A stretch of 64,000 bases of DNA from an uncultured Bacteroidales bacterium (lineage in GTDB: Bacteria; Bacteroidota; Bacteroidia; Bacteroidales; P3). The stretch covers positions 6,750 through 70,749 of the forward strand of contig CALDHX010000015.1 in the NCBI GenBank assembly GCA_937901525.1, read 5' to 3'. The notes beneath the pieces were generated by a model. The model worked only from the letters and a program-made list of their open reading frames with translations, searched no databases and was not told the DNA's origin. Made by a program: the position numbers and the translations under genes. Shown piece by piece: positions 9,057 to 17,987 of this stretch; positions within the stretch are counted from its first letter, which is position 1; each line of letters begins with the position of its first letter.

Positions 9057-10850
9057 TTAGAAATTGATGATATATGGAATGCGCGCTTGAACTCCTTGAT
9101 TTTGAGATAGTTTCTCTATTTTTTTATTCAATTGTTCAAAGACATCTTTATCTTTTACAAGTTCTTGAAAGTCTGATTCTTCAGATATTGATTCTAACAA
9201 TTGAGTTAAAATATCTTTTTGCTTAGGATAGGCAACTATTCCATATTGTTCTATACCTGCTTTTTGAGCTGCAATAGAAATTGCTTTATTTAATCCTCCA
9301 AATTCATCAACTAATCCTAACTCTTTTGCATCTAATGCCGACCAAACTCTACCTCTTGCAATTGAATCCACGTATGTCTTTTCTAACTTACGACCTTCGG
9401 CTACTCTTGTAATGAAATTATCATAGAAATTCTCAACATTCATTTGCAAAATAAGCTTTGATTGTTGTGAACGCGGAGTTGTAAGAGACATAATAGCATT
9501 ATCGTTAGTTTTTACTGTGTCAAAAGTTAATCCAACATTGTTTTTCAATGAGCGTGCTATATTTGGCATTATTCCAAACACTCCTATTGAACCTGTAATA
9601 GTGATTGGAGAGGCTACAATTAAGTCTGCATTCGAGCTCATCTCATATCCTGCCGATGCAGCAACATCTCCCATTGATACAATAACAGGTTTTAGTTTTT
9701 TTGCTTTGATTACTTCATTTGTAATAAGCTCTGAGGCTATTGCATCGCCTCCCGGTGAATTTACTCTTAACACAATTGCTTTCACACTATTGTCATTAGC
9801 TGCTTTTTCAATAGCTCGCATCAAAGTTTCGCTACCTATTGATAAAGAACTACCCTTTCCTTGATTTACATCTCCGTATGCATAAATTACTGCAATATTA
9901 TTTTGTTGTTTTTTAAATATAGTAGGAATTGTCTTACGATATTTGTTATATTTTACAAAGTTTACCTTTGCAGAAGGTGAGTTTATTGAAAATTGTTTTT
10001 TTACTTCATCAACTATTATTTGCTCTACATTTGTTTTAAAAGTAAGTGAATCTACTAATCCATTATCTAAGGCTTGTTTTGGTAAAAAATATTCAAGTCT
10101 TGACACCTTTGCATTGAAAGTATCTATACTTTGTAGTTGTCTTGCTTCAACAATATTTTGTGAAACATAGTTCCATATATCTGAAATATAAGCTTTGATT
10201 TGTTCTCTATTCTCTTGGGACATTTTATTAGAGATATATGTTTCTCCTGCACTCTTATAAGAATTGTTTCTTGGACGAATAAGTTCTACATCTATGTCTA
10301 ATTTTTCAAAAAGGTCTTTATAGTACATTACCTCTGCACCTAAGCCTGTCAAAGCTAAGTTTCCCGCCGGATTAAGATAGATTTTATCTGCCACAGTAGC
10401 TAAATAGTAAGCGTTTTGTGTAATAAACATATCGCTATACGCATAAACCTTCTTTCCAGAGGTTTTAAAATCCAATAAAGTTTGTCTTATTTCTTCTATA
10501 GTAGCCCATCCGTTTGTTTGCAACATAGACATCTGTAAAAATATAGCCTTAATATTTTCATCAGTCTTTGCTTTATAAATTACTTCCATAAATTCAGTTA
10601 AACCAATAGGCTTTATAATTTCATCAGATAATATATTATTTGAGAAAGTTTCTAAATCTTCTACCTCTCTATCATAAATTGGAGCATCTAAATTAATATA
10701 GAGAACAGAATTGTTTTCAATTGCAACTGTTTGTTCTGTATCAGAAAAAGAAATAGAAGAAAATATTCCAATAAGAATAAAAATCACAAGCATAGATGAT
10801 ATAAAACAACCCAAACATGAGGCAAACATAAAATTAAAAAAAGACTTCAT
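9057..10850 (-). CDS. sppA: Signal peptide peptidase SppA, 67 kDa type
   Basis: Membrane-bound serine protease that degrades cleaved signal peptides, 597 residues, the long two-domain form. An N-terminal membrane helix spans about residues 9-33. The catalytic pair is visible: Lys199 in NNSYKSAGE and Ser399 in GDVAASAGY. NSPGGDA and TGSIGVFG are further family motifs. It stands alone on the minus strand, and no clear Bacteroidota -7 element was found directly upstream of its start. Confidence 0.93.
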   Translation of the reverse strand: MKSFFNFMFASCLGCFISSMLVIFILIGIFSSISFSDTEQTVAIENNSVLYINLDAPIYDREVEDLETFSNNILSDEIIKPIGLTEFMEVIYKAKTDENIKAIFLQMSMLQTNGWATIEEIRQTLLDFKTSGKKVYAYSDMFITQNAYYLATVADKIYLNPAGNLALTGLGAEVMYYKDLFEKLDIDVELIRPRNNSYKSAGETYISNKMSQENREQIKAYISDIWNYVSQNIVEARQLQSIDTFNAKVSRLEYFLPKQALDNGLVDSLTFKTNVEQIIVDEVKKQFSINSPSAKVNFVKYNKYRKTIPTIFKKQQNNIAVIYAYGDVNQGKGSSLSIGSETLMRAIEKAANDNSVKAIVLRVNSPGGDAIASELITNEVIKAKKLKPVIVSMGDVAASAGYEMSSNADLIVASPITITGSIGVFGIMPNIARSLKNNVGLTFDTVKTNDNAIMSLTTPRSQQSKLILQMNVENFYDNFITRVAEGRKLEKTYVDSIARGRVWSALDAKELGLVDEFGGLNKAISIAAQKAGIEQYGIVAYPKQKDILTQLLESISEESDFQELVKDKDVFEQLNKKIEKLSQNQGVQARIPYIINF

Positions 10851-10907
10851 AATATTTTCCCTTATATTTATTTATGTAATATACTGATTATTTGATTTTT
10901 ATTATTG

Positions 10908-10923
10908 AGTTTCACGTGAAAGA
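10908..10923. promoter_or_regulatory. Candidate parS (ParB-binding) site
   Basis: AGTTTCACGTGAAAGA matches the widely conserved bacterial parS 16-mer TGTTTCACGTGAAACA at 14 of 16 positions, including the complete 12-bp palindrome TTTCACGTGAAA. It is intergenic, between the hutU terminator and the start of sppA. ParB binding is inferred from the motif only. Confidence 0.55.
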
Positions 10924-10930
10924 TAATAAT

Positions 10931-10968
10931 AAAAATAAAAAAAGGACGCAAAACAAATTACGTCCTTT
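10931..10968 (-). terminator. Terminator of hutU
   Basis: AAAGGACG (10941-10948) pairs with CGTCCTTT (10961-10968) around a 12-base loop. On the minus strand the stem is followed by a T-rich run. It lies about 20 bp after the hutU stop. Confidence 0.85.
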
Positions 10969-10986
10969 TAATTTTAATATTTATTA

Positions 10987-12978
10987 TTAAAAAATACTAT
11001 CAATTAAAGCATCATCAGCGATGTTAGGTAAAGTAACCTTTAATTTAGGTTCCACTTCCATTGCACGTTTAATTGCAAAAATTGCGCCTTCGTTTCTTGC
11101 CCAAGAGCGACGGCTTATTCCGTTATTCACATCCCAGAATAACATATTTCTTAATCTTCTTTCTGAGTCATCACTTCCGTCAATCACCATACCAAATCCA
11201 CCATTGATAACTTCTCCCCAACCTACGCCACCACCATTGTGGATAGAAACCCAAGTTGCTCCACGGAAACTATCTCCAATGCAGTTATGAACAGCCATAT
11301 CCGCAGTAAAAGAAGAACCATCGTATATATTAGAAGTTTCTCTGAAAGGAGAATCTGTTCCAGATACGTCATGGTGATCTCTACCCAATACAATTGGTGC
11401 AGAAATTCTACCTTCTTTAATTGCTTTGTTAAATGCAGAAGCTATTTTTGTTCTTCCTTCCGCATCAGCGTATAAAATTCTTGCTTGAGAACCTACAACC
11501 AAGTTATTTTCCTTAGCTCCCTTAATCCAAGTGATGTTATCACGCATTTGTTGTTGGATTTCAACAGGAGATTCCTTTGCAATTTCTTCTAAAACTTCCA
11601 TTGCAATTTTGTCAGACAAATCTAAATCTTCTGGTTTTGAAGAAGTACAAACCCAACGGAAAGGTCCAAATCCATAATCAAAACACATAGGTCCCATTAT
11701 GTCTTGAACGTATGAAGGATAACGGAAAGTACCATCTTCTTTCATTATATCAGCACCAGCTCTTGAAGATTCCAATAAGAAAGCATTACCATAATCAAAG
11801 AAATACATACCTTTTGCAGTTAACTTATTAATAGCTGCAACATGTCTTCTTAGAGATTCTTGTACTTTTTCTTTGAATAATTCTGGTTTATTAGCCATCA
11901 TATCTTGTGCTTCTTCAAAAGAAACCCCTACAGGATAGTATCCACCAGCCCAAGGATTGTGTAATGAAGTTTGATCTGAGCCTAAATCAACTGAAATATT
12001 ATGTTCTACAAGATATTCCCATAAATCTACTACATTTCCTTGATATGCAAAAGATACAACTTCTTTATTTTTACGTGCTTCTTGAACTCTTGCCATTAAA
12101 GCATCTAAATCAGAATATACTTCATCAACCCATTTTTGTGAATGACGTTTATTTGTCGCTGCTGGATTGACTTCTGCTGTTATTGATACACATCCTGCAA
12201 TATTTCCTGCTTTTGGTTGAGCTCCACTCATACCTCCTAAACCTGCTGTAACGAATAATTTTCCTCCAAGGCCATCTCCACCAATTTTTCTACCAGCATT
12301 TAAAACTGTAATTGTAGTTCCGTGAACAATTCCTTGAGGTCCTATATACATATAGCTACCTGCTGTCATTTGTCCATATTGACTAACTCCTAAAGCATTG
12401 AATTTTTCCCAATCATCAGGCTTTGAATAATTTGGAATAACCATTCCATTTGTTACAACTACTCTTGGTGCATCTTTATGTGAAGGATATAATCCCATTG
12501 GGTGACCTGAATACATTACAAGTGTTTGTTCTTCGGTCATCTCTGAAAGATATTTCATTGTAAGGCGATATTGTGCCCAGTTTTGAAAGACTGCTCCATT
12601 TCCTCCGTATGTTATAAGTTCGTGAGGGTGTTGTGCAACTGCTGGATCTAAGTTATTTTGAATCATTAGCATAATTGCTGCTGCTTGCTCACACTTTGCA
12701 GGATATTCTTCTATGCCTCTTGCATACATCTTATAAGTTGGACGATAACGATACATATAAATACGACCATATTTTTCCAATTCTTCTGCAAATTCTTTGG
12801 CTAATACAGCGTGAAACTTAGGATCGAAATATCTTAAAGCATTTTTTAATGCTAATTTCTTTTCTTTGTTTGTTAAAATTTCTTTTCTCTTTGGCGCATG
12901 ACTAACTGAGTAATCGTATTCTTGTAACTCAGGTAAATAATCAGGAATACCTTCTAAAATAGCTTCTCTAAATTCCAT
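10987..12978 (-). CDS. hutU: Urocanate hydratase
   Basis: Second enzyme of histidine breakdown: converts urocanate to imidazolone propionate using tightly bound NAD+. The 663-residue length fits the longer Bacteroidota form rather than the ~556-residue proteobacterial one. Motifs seen are YGGNGAVFQNWAQYR near residue 130, GGLGGMSGAQPKA with GNIAGC, and QTSLHNPWAGGYYP. The other histidine-degradation genes (hutH, hutI, ftcD) are not next to it; it has its own promoter-like element (13012-13019) and terminator. Confidence 0.95.
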   Translation of the reverse strand: MEFREAILEGIPDYLPELQEYDYSVSHAPKRKEILTNKEKKLALKNALRYFDPKFHAVLAKEFAEELEKYGRIYMYRYRPTYKMYARGIEEYPAKCEQAAAIMLMIQNNLDPAVAQHPHELITYGGNGAVFQNWAQYRLTMKYLSEMTEEQTLVMYSGHPMGLYPSHKDAPRVVVTNGMVIPNYSKPDDWEKFNALGVSQYGQMTAGSYMYIGPQGIVHGTTITVLNAGRKIGGDGLGGKLFVTAGLGGMSGAQPKAGNIAGCVSITAEVNPAATNKRHSQKWVDEVYSDLDALMARVQEARKNKEVVSFAYQGNVVDLWEYLVEHNISVDLGSDQTSLHNPWAGGYYPVGVSFEEAQDMMANKPELFKEKVQESLRRHVAAINKLTAKGMYFFDYGNAFLLESSRAGADIMKEDGTFRYPSYVQDIMGPMCFDYGFGPFRWVCTSSKPEDLDLSDKIAMEVLEEIAKESPVEIQQQMRDNITWIKGAKENNLVVGSQARILYADAEGRTKIASAFNKAIKEGRISAPIVLGRDHHDVSGTDSPFRETSNIYDGSSFTADMAVHNCIGDSFRGATWVSIHNGGGVGWGEVINGGFGMVIDGSDDSERRLRNMLFWDVNNGISRRSWARNEGAIFAIKRAMEVEPKLKVTLPNIADDALIDSIF

Positions 12979-13011
12979 ATCTTTATATATTTATTATTTT
13001 ATTTCTTTGGG

Positions 13012-13019
13012 CAAAATTA
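13012..13019 (-). promoter_or_regulatory. -7 element, probable hutU promoter
   Basis: TAATTTTG on the minus strand, fitting TAnnTTTG, 34 bp before the hutU start. No TTTG is seen at the -33 distance, so this rests on half a promoter. Confidence 0.5.
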
Positions 13020-13052
13020 CAAAATATATTTAAACTTCCACTAATCCTAAGA

Positions 13053-14363
13053 CTAATATCTTTTAACGAACTCTTTTAATAGATTACAAAAGTCAATATG
13101 TTTTGTAAATGGTAAATTTACTCCATTATCATAAATAGTGTGATATTCATTATATTCACATCCATAAGTAAATAAAAAATGTGCTGGAACACCTCTTTGA
13201 ACAAAATGACAATGATCACTATTACAAGACTCTTCTCCTAAGAATACTTTTATAAACCATTGATATTCTTCATTTATTTTTTGTAATAATTTTCCGGCTT
13301 TTGGTTCTTTTAATCCATTTATAACAGCTACTCCTGTAGCTCCTGTTCCACACATATCTAAGTTAAATAAAAATTTTATCTTATCTAATTCTACATACGG
13401 ATTCTCAGCAGCAAATTTTGAACCTAAAAGACCTATCTCCTCCCCTGTTGCAAATATAAATACAACTGAATGCTCAGCTGGATTTTTAGCATAATATTTT
13501 GCTAAATCTAAAAGAACTGCAACACCGCTTGCATTATCATTTGCTCCTGGAAAGTGAACATCTCCTACTTTTCCTAAATGATCATAATGTGCAATAAAAG
13601 CAAAACAACTATCCTTATACTTTGTACCCTCTACAATACCCCAAACGTTTTGAGATTCATAGGAAGGAATAAATTCACTCTTGATTTCCAAAGCTAAATG
13701 TTTAATTTTCTTATATATTAGATTACCTTTTAGTTGCAGGATAGGAAAATCCATTACTGAACGTCCTGTATAGTATGGTATTTTATCATATCCTTGAATT
13801 ACAGCTAATTTCGGTATAATTTTTTCTTTATTTAAACTTCTTAAAAAGATAATTATATCTGAATAAGATAAAGTTTGAGTATTGAATAACAGTACTTTAT
13901 CTTGTAATTTCTTTGTTTTAACTTCTTCTATCTGCTTTTTAGTATTGAAAATTAGTGGTTTAACGTTTTCTAATACTATATTAGCAGAAGGAGATGAACC
14001 AAAAACTAAGTAATCCTCCCCTATTTTTAATTCTTGCTTAACATCTGAAAAATAGAGTTTTAAATCCATAATATTATTTATAGGAAAACTAAGTTTTTGA
14101 AAGCCATTTTCACCAAGAAGTTTAACTCCGCTTTCTTTTAATTCATTCCTTATGAATGTAGCTGCTTTCTTATCTCCATTATCTACGTATGCTCTTCCAG
14201 CCATATATTTACTTGCAAGGGTATCTTTACAATATATTGCATATTTATATGATTGTGCAGAAGCTAATGTGCTAATTATCAATAATAATGTTAAAATTCC
14301 TATTCGCAAATCGCTGAATTTGAATTTATTAAATGACGTTGATTTTCCCATTTCCCTTTCCAT
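13053..14363 (-). CDS. Secreted M28-family metallopeptidase
   Basis: Probable zinc aminopeptidase exported to the envelope, 436 residues. A signal peptide (GILTLLLIISTLASAQ) begins near residue 22. The two-zinc M28 motifs follow in order: AHYDHLG, GANDNASG (Asp bridge), ATGEEIG (general base and ligand Glu), NLDMCG and a late His. The ATG used lies 64 bp inside the upstream gene; residue 5 (Met) or a TTG at residue 19 are alternative starts. Either way the two genes are tightly coupled on the minus strand. Peptide substrate unknown. Confidence 0.88.
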   Translation of the reverse strand: MEREMGKSTSFNKFKFSDLRIGILTLLLIISTLASAQSYKYAIYCKDTLASKYMAGRAYVDNGDKKAATFIRNELKESGVKLLGENGFQKLSFPINNIMDLKLYFSDVKQELKIGEDYLVFGSSPSANIVLENVKPLIFNTKKQIEEVKTKKLQDKVLLFNTQTLSYSDIIIFLRSLNKEKIIPKLAVIQGYDKIPYYTGRSVMDFPILQLKGNLIYKKIKHLALEIKSEFIPSYESQNVWGIVEGTKYKDSCFAFIAHYDHLGKVGDVHFPGANDNASGVAVLLDLAKYYAKNPAEHSVVFIFATGEEIGLLGSKFAAENPYVELDKIKFLFNLDMCGTGATGVAVINGLKEPKAGKLLQKINEEYQWFIKVFLGEESCNSDHCHFVQRGVPAHFLFTYGCEYNEYHTIYDNGVNLPFTKHIDFCNLLKEFVKRY

Positions 14364-14938
14364 TGATTTTCTTCTATTATTAAATTATTTTTATCTAAGT
14401 TATTGTATTCCTTATTTTTAAATATAATTTTTACATAACCTTTTTCTATAATTTCTTTAATGATTAAAAATAGTTTTTCTTCATTTTTTTTCTTTCCTTC
14501 TTTCAAAAAAAGATAGATTCCTACTTCATTATTGTATAAATCCATATTCATAGATGCTAAATCATAACCTGAATTTGGATTTACTTTAAAAATATATTCA
14601 TTATAGCGTTCATAAATATTTCCTATTCGTCTTGCTTTTTCTACTCCTATATTTTCTGAAAGTTTATACATCCATAAAACATGTCGAAAAGCATCATATT
14701 TTCCTGCTTCAATATTTTTGTTGTAAAAGTCTTTATCTTTTTTTGATAAACTATCTATTTTTAATAAAACTGTATTTGATATTTCTAATGATTTCTTTAT
14801 TGTATTAAAATTAGCCAATGCCCAAATTTTATCTTTCGTACTTAAACTTTTAAAAAGCATTTTTTTATTTTGTGAATTCAAAGAAAAATTCAAAGCAAAT
14901 AAAAAGATGAACAAAAAAGTCAAAGAAATATTTCTCAT
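14300..14938 (-). CDS. Secreted protein resembling DUF6973
   Basis: 212 residues with an N-terminal signal peptide (LTFLFIFLFALNFSLNSQ). The central part has a DAFRHVLWMYKLSENIG motif followed by MDLYNNEVG, a pattern I associate with DUF6973; that assignment is from memory and uncertain. The conserved D..RH and MD.NN residues could form an active site, but no activity is established. It overlaps the M28 peptidase start by 64 bp, so the two are likely expressed together. A -7-like TAATTTTG lies at 15046-15039, giving a leader of about 95 bases. Confidence 0.6.
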   Translation of the reverse strand: MRNISLTFLFIFLFALNFSLNSQNKKMLFKSLSTKDKIWALANFNTIKKSLEISNTVLLKIDSLSKKDKDFYNKNIEAGKYDAFRHVLWMYKLSENIGVEKARRIGNIYERYNEYIFKVNPNSGYDLASMNMDLYNNEVGIYLFLKEGKKKNEEKLFLIIKEIIEKGYVKIIFKNKEYNNLDKNNLIIEENQWKGKWENQRHLINSNSAICE

Positions 14939-15134
14939 AACTCAAATTTTAACTCCCTATATTTTTAAAAAATCAAGTCAATTGATGGGTTGGTCGATTT
15001 TTTTCGAAGCATTTGGGCTTAAAGTTGGTGAAATTTAGCAAAATTAGTAATATAATTAATTGTTATTCTTATAGTTAAGATATAGAAATATCAAAAAAAT
15101 GTTCCATCTATTTTTTTCCGAAAATTGACTATTT

Positions 15135-16082
15135 TTAAATAATTCCTAAGCTTTTTGATATTTCCAACATTTTTAAGATTGGTTTTTCGGCATCTTTCAT
15201 TAATTCTTCTGATAATATGATTTCGTTATTTAAATTCTCCATTACATCTATTACTTTTTCCATTGTATTTAATTTCATATTGCGACAATCGTTACAAGGA
15301 GTATTTTCATTTGGTGTAACTACAATAAATTCTTTGTTTGGATTGTCAAGTTTCAATTTATGAGTAATTCCTGATTCTGTTGCTACTAAGAATTTGGTAT
15401 TTTCTGAGTTATTCACAAATTTTATCATAGCTTGAGTTGAGCCAACAAAGTCTGCAAGTTGCAGAACAGAGTCATTACATTCTGGATGTGCTATTAAAGT
15501 ATAGTCTTTATATTTGTTTTTCAACTCTTTTACATATTCAGGTGTTAATAACTCGTGAACTTCGCAACTTCCGTTCCAAAGAACCATTTTTCTATTAGTA
15601 ATACGATTGATATATCCTCCTAAATTTTTGTCTGGTGCGAATATAATCTTTTGATTCTCAGGTAATGAATTTATCATTTGAACTGCATTTCCTGATGTAC
15701 ATATAATATCTGAAAGAGTCTTAATTTCAGCAGAACAATTTATGTAAGATATTACTATATGGTCAGGATATTGTTGTTTAAATGCTTTAAATTCTTCGTA
15801 TTTACAAGAGTCTGCAAGTGAACAACCTGCGTTAAAATCTGGTATTATTACCTTTTTATTTGGGTTAAGTATTTTTGCTGTTTCTCCCATAAAATGAACT
15901 CCGCATAAGAGAATTATATCTGCTGTAGTTTCTTTTGCTATTTGTGCTAAATTTAAGCTATCTCCTACATAATCAGCAACTTCTTGTATTTCAGGTAAGC
16001 AATAATAGTGTGCTAATATTATAATATTTTTCTCTTTTTTTAGTTCCTCAACTTTTTCAAAAAATTTTTTCTTATCCATCAT
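15135..16082 (-). CDS. nadA: Quinolinate synthase
   Basis: 4Fe-4S enzyme that condenses iminoaspartate with dihydroxyacetone phosphate to quinolinate in NAD synthesis. 315 residues, standard length. The likely cluster ligands are Cys87 (NAGCSLAD), Cys173 (NGSCEVHE) and Cys263 or Cys266 (NTPCNDCRNM). The N-terminus ILAHYYCLPEIQ is typical. nadB and nadC are not adjacent. Met1 and Met2 are both possible starts. Confidence 0.95.
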   Translation of the reverse strand: MMDKKKFFEKVEELKKEKNIIILAHYYCLPEIQEVADYVGDSLNLAQIAKETTADIILLCGVHFMGETAKILNPNKKVIIPDFNAGCSLADSCKYEEFKAFKQQYPDHIVISYINCSAEIKTLSDIICTSGNAVQMINSLPENQKIIFAPDKNLGGYINRITNRKMVLWNGSCEVHELLTPEYVKELKNKYKDYTLIAHPECNDSVLQLADFVGSTQAMIKFVNNSENTKFLVATESGITHKLKLDNPNKEFIVVTPNENTPCNDCRNMKLNTMEKVIDVMENLNNEIILSEELMKDAEKPILKMLEISKSLGII

Positions 16083-16438
16083 TTATTATTTTATTTATTT
16101 ATATTGTTTTATTATAGCTCTGTGAATTTTGTTGAAAAAAAATCTCACAAAAAAATTACTGCAAATATACGTCTTTTTTATTAACAAAACAATAGGAATT
16201 ATCTACATTTTAATATTCTATGTATTAGTAAATTATATGAATTATTAACAATTTTTCAAATGCTTCTTTTTGTTGATAATTTTTTTATGAATTAGCATTA
16301 AATTTTTGTTAAGAAAGTGTTTATTTTCTTGTTGATTAAAGGTGATATATTAACAATGAGATAATTATAAAATGATATGAATAGCTTTTTCACGACTTCT
16401 TAACAAAAAAATTGTTGAAATGTTTTAGTGAATTTTTT
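16083..16438. other. Intergenic region between divergent nadA and rpiB
   Basis: Very AT-rich. On the minus strand TATATTTG (16169-16162) fits the -7 element and is the likely nadA promoter, about 75 bp from its start. The remainder has no ORF of note; it runs into the 21-bp array at 16439. Confidence 0.5.
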
Positions 16439-16522
16439 CAAAGAAAAATTTTATTTTTTCAAAGAAATAATTTATTTTTTTAAAGAAAAAATTTTAAAAA
16501 TCAAAGAAATAATTCTCAAAAA
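16439..16522. repeat. 21-bp phased AT-rich array B (4 units)
   Basis: Units start at 16439 (CAAAG), 16460 (CAAAG), 16481 (TAAAG) and 16502 (CAAAG), exactly 21 bp apart, each continuing with A-rich then T-rich tracts. All units face the same way. The array ends 6 bp before the -7 element of rpiB, so here it could influence a promoter. Confidence 0.85.
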
Positions 16523-16527
16523 AATGC

Positions 16528-16535
16528 TATCTTTG
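16528..16535 (+). promoter_or_regulatory. -7 element of the rpiB promoter
   Basis: TATCTTTG, fitting TAnnTTTG, 28 bp before the rpiB ATG. No clear TTTG stands at -33; that position is inside the last 21-bp repeat unit. Confidence 0.65.
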
Positions 16536-16563
16536 CGAGATTATACTAAATACATTTTTAAAT

Positions 16564-17001
16564 ATGAGTAAAGTAATACCTATGGCTTGTGATCATGCCG
16601 GTTTTGAATTAAAGGAATTTCTTAAATCTACTCTTATTGAAAGAGGATTGGAAATAAAAGATTTTGGAACTTATAGTTCTGATTCTGTGGACTATCCTGA
16701 TATGATTCATCCTTTGGCAAAGGAAATTAATGATGGAAATTTTGAGTTTGGAATCATAATGTGTGGTAGTGCAAATGGAGTTTCTATGGTTGCAAATAAG
16801 TATCAAAATGTTAGATGTGCTCTTTGTTGGGAGGAAGAAATAGCTCAGTTGGCAAAGCAGCATAATAATGCAAATATTATTTCATTGCCTGCACGTTTTA
16901 TTTCAAAAGAAAAAGCTCTTTCAATAGTTGATGCTTATTTAAATACTGAGTTTGAGGGTGGTAGACATCAAAAAAGAGTAGAAAAAATACCTATTAAATA
17001 G
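16564..17001 (+). CDS. rpiB: Ribose 5-phosphate isomerase B
   Basis: Interconverts ribose 5-phosphate and ribulose 5-phosphate in the pentose phosphate pathway. 145 residues, full length for the RpiB/LacAB fold. Asp10-His11 (ACDHAG) and Cys67 in MCGSANG are the expected phosphate-binding and catalytic residues. First gene of a plus-strand run with deoC about 100 bp downstream, which fits pentose-phosphate salvage. Confidence 0.94.
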   Translation: MSKVIPMACDHAGFELKEFLKSTLIERGLEIKDFGTYSSDSVDYPDMIHPLAKEINDGNFEFGIIMCGSANGVSMVANKYQNVRCALCWEEEIAQLAKQHNNANIISLPARFISKEKALSIVDAYLNTEFEGGRHQKRVEKIPIK

Positions 17002-17097
17002 TTTTTATATTGTTTATTAAATGATGAAATATTAACCTTATAATGTATATTGTAGGGTTTAATAGGGTTATATCAAATAGGTATAAATTTTAAAATA

Positions 17098-17985
17098 ATG
17101 ATAAAGATAAATCAAATTGAGAATGAAGATAAGTTATTAGAATTTGTTTACACTAATAATGTAGATGAATTTCAAAAGTGTGTAAATGAGATAATTATAT
17201 CTAATAATTTATCTGATTATAACGAAGAAGATTTATTGAAAATAATACAATATTTAGATTTAACTTCTTTAAAATCAACAGATAACGTAAAAACTATTAC
17301 AGAATTTATAAAAAATTCTGTTTTCAATTGTAAATCAATAGATTATTATGTAGGAGGGATTTGTTGTTTTTCGCCTTTTCTTTCCCAAATAAATGCTTAT
17401 AAACCTTCAAAAGAAATAAAATCGGTAGTTGTTGCAGCAGGATTTCCTCATTCTCAAATTCCGTTGAGTGTAAAGAAAGAAGAAATTAGATATGCGATAG
17501 AAAACAATGTAGATGAAGTAGATATATGTTTAAATAGAGGTTTATTTTTTGAAGAAAGTAGAGAAAAAGCTTTTCAAGAGATAAGTGAAATAAGGGATTT
17601 GCTTAATTTGGTAAACAAAAAGATAGTATTAAAAGTTATTTTGGAAGTAGGGGAGTTGCAGACTTATAGTAACATAATGGAAGCTTCTATTTTATGTTTA
17701 GAAAATGGTGCTGATTTTATAAAAACCTCTACTGGAAAGATAGAAAAAGGAGCAGATATTTATTCTTCTACTGTAATGTTACTTGCTCTTAGAGAGTATT
17801 ATCGTAAAAATAATGTTTTAAAGGGATTAAAAGTAGCGGGAGGTATAAGAAAAATAGAAGAAGCTGTTGAGTATATGAATCTTTATAAATATTTCATTAC
17901 TTCTAATTTTGATAATAATAGTTTTAGAATAGGTTGTAGTCAATTATTTGATAAAATTAAAGAAGAACTTCTAAAAAATAATTAA
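17098..17985 (+). CDS. deoC: Deoxyribose-phosphate aldolase
   Basis: Class I aldolase that splits deoxyribose 5-phosphate into glyceraldehyde 3-phosphate and acetaldehyde. 295 residues. Lys209 in FIKTSTGK is the Schiff-base lysine; VAAGFPHSQ, NVDEVDICLN and KVAGGIRK complete the TIM-barrel signature. The N-terminal ~80 residues precede the barrel, as in the longer Bacteroidota enzymes. It ends 2 bp before spt, so the sphingolipid genes may share its transcript. Confidence 0.92.
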   Translation: MIKINQIENEDKLLEFVYTNNVDEFQKCVNEIIISNNLSDYNEEDLLKIIQYLDLTSLKSTDNVKTITEFIKNSVFNCKSIDYYVGGICCFSPFLSQINAYKPSKEIKSVVVAAGFPHSQIPLSVKKEEIRYAIENNVDEVDICLNRGLFFEESREKAFQEISEIRDLLNLVNKKIVLKVILEVGELQTYSNIMEASILCLENGADFIKTSTGKIEKGADIYSSTVMLLALREYYRKNNVLKGLKVAGGIRKIEEAVEYMNLYKYFITSNFDNNSFRIGCSQLFDKIKEELLKNN

Positions 17986-17987
17986 TT

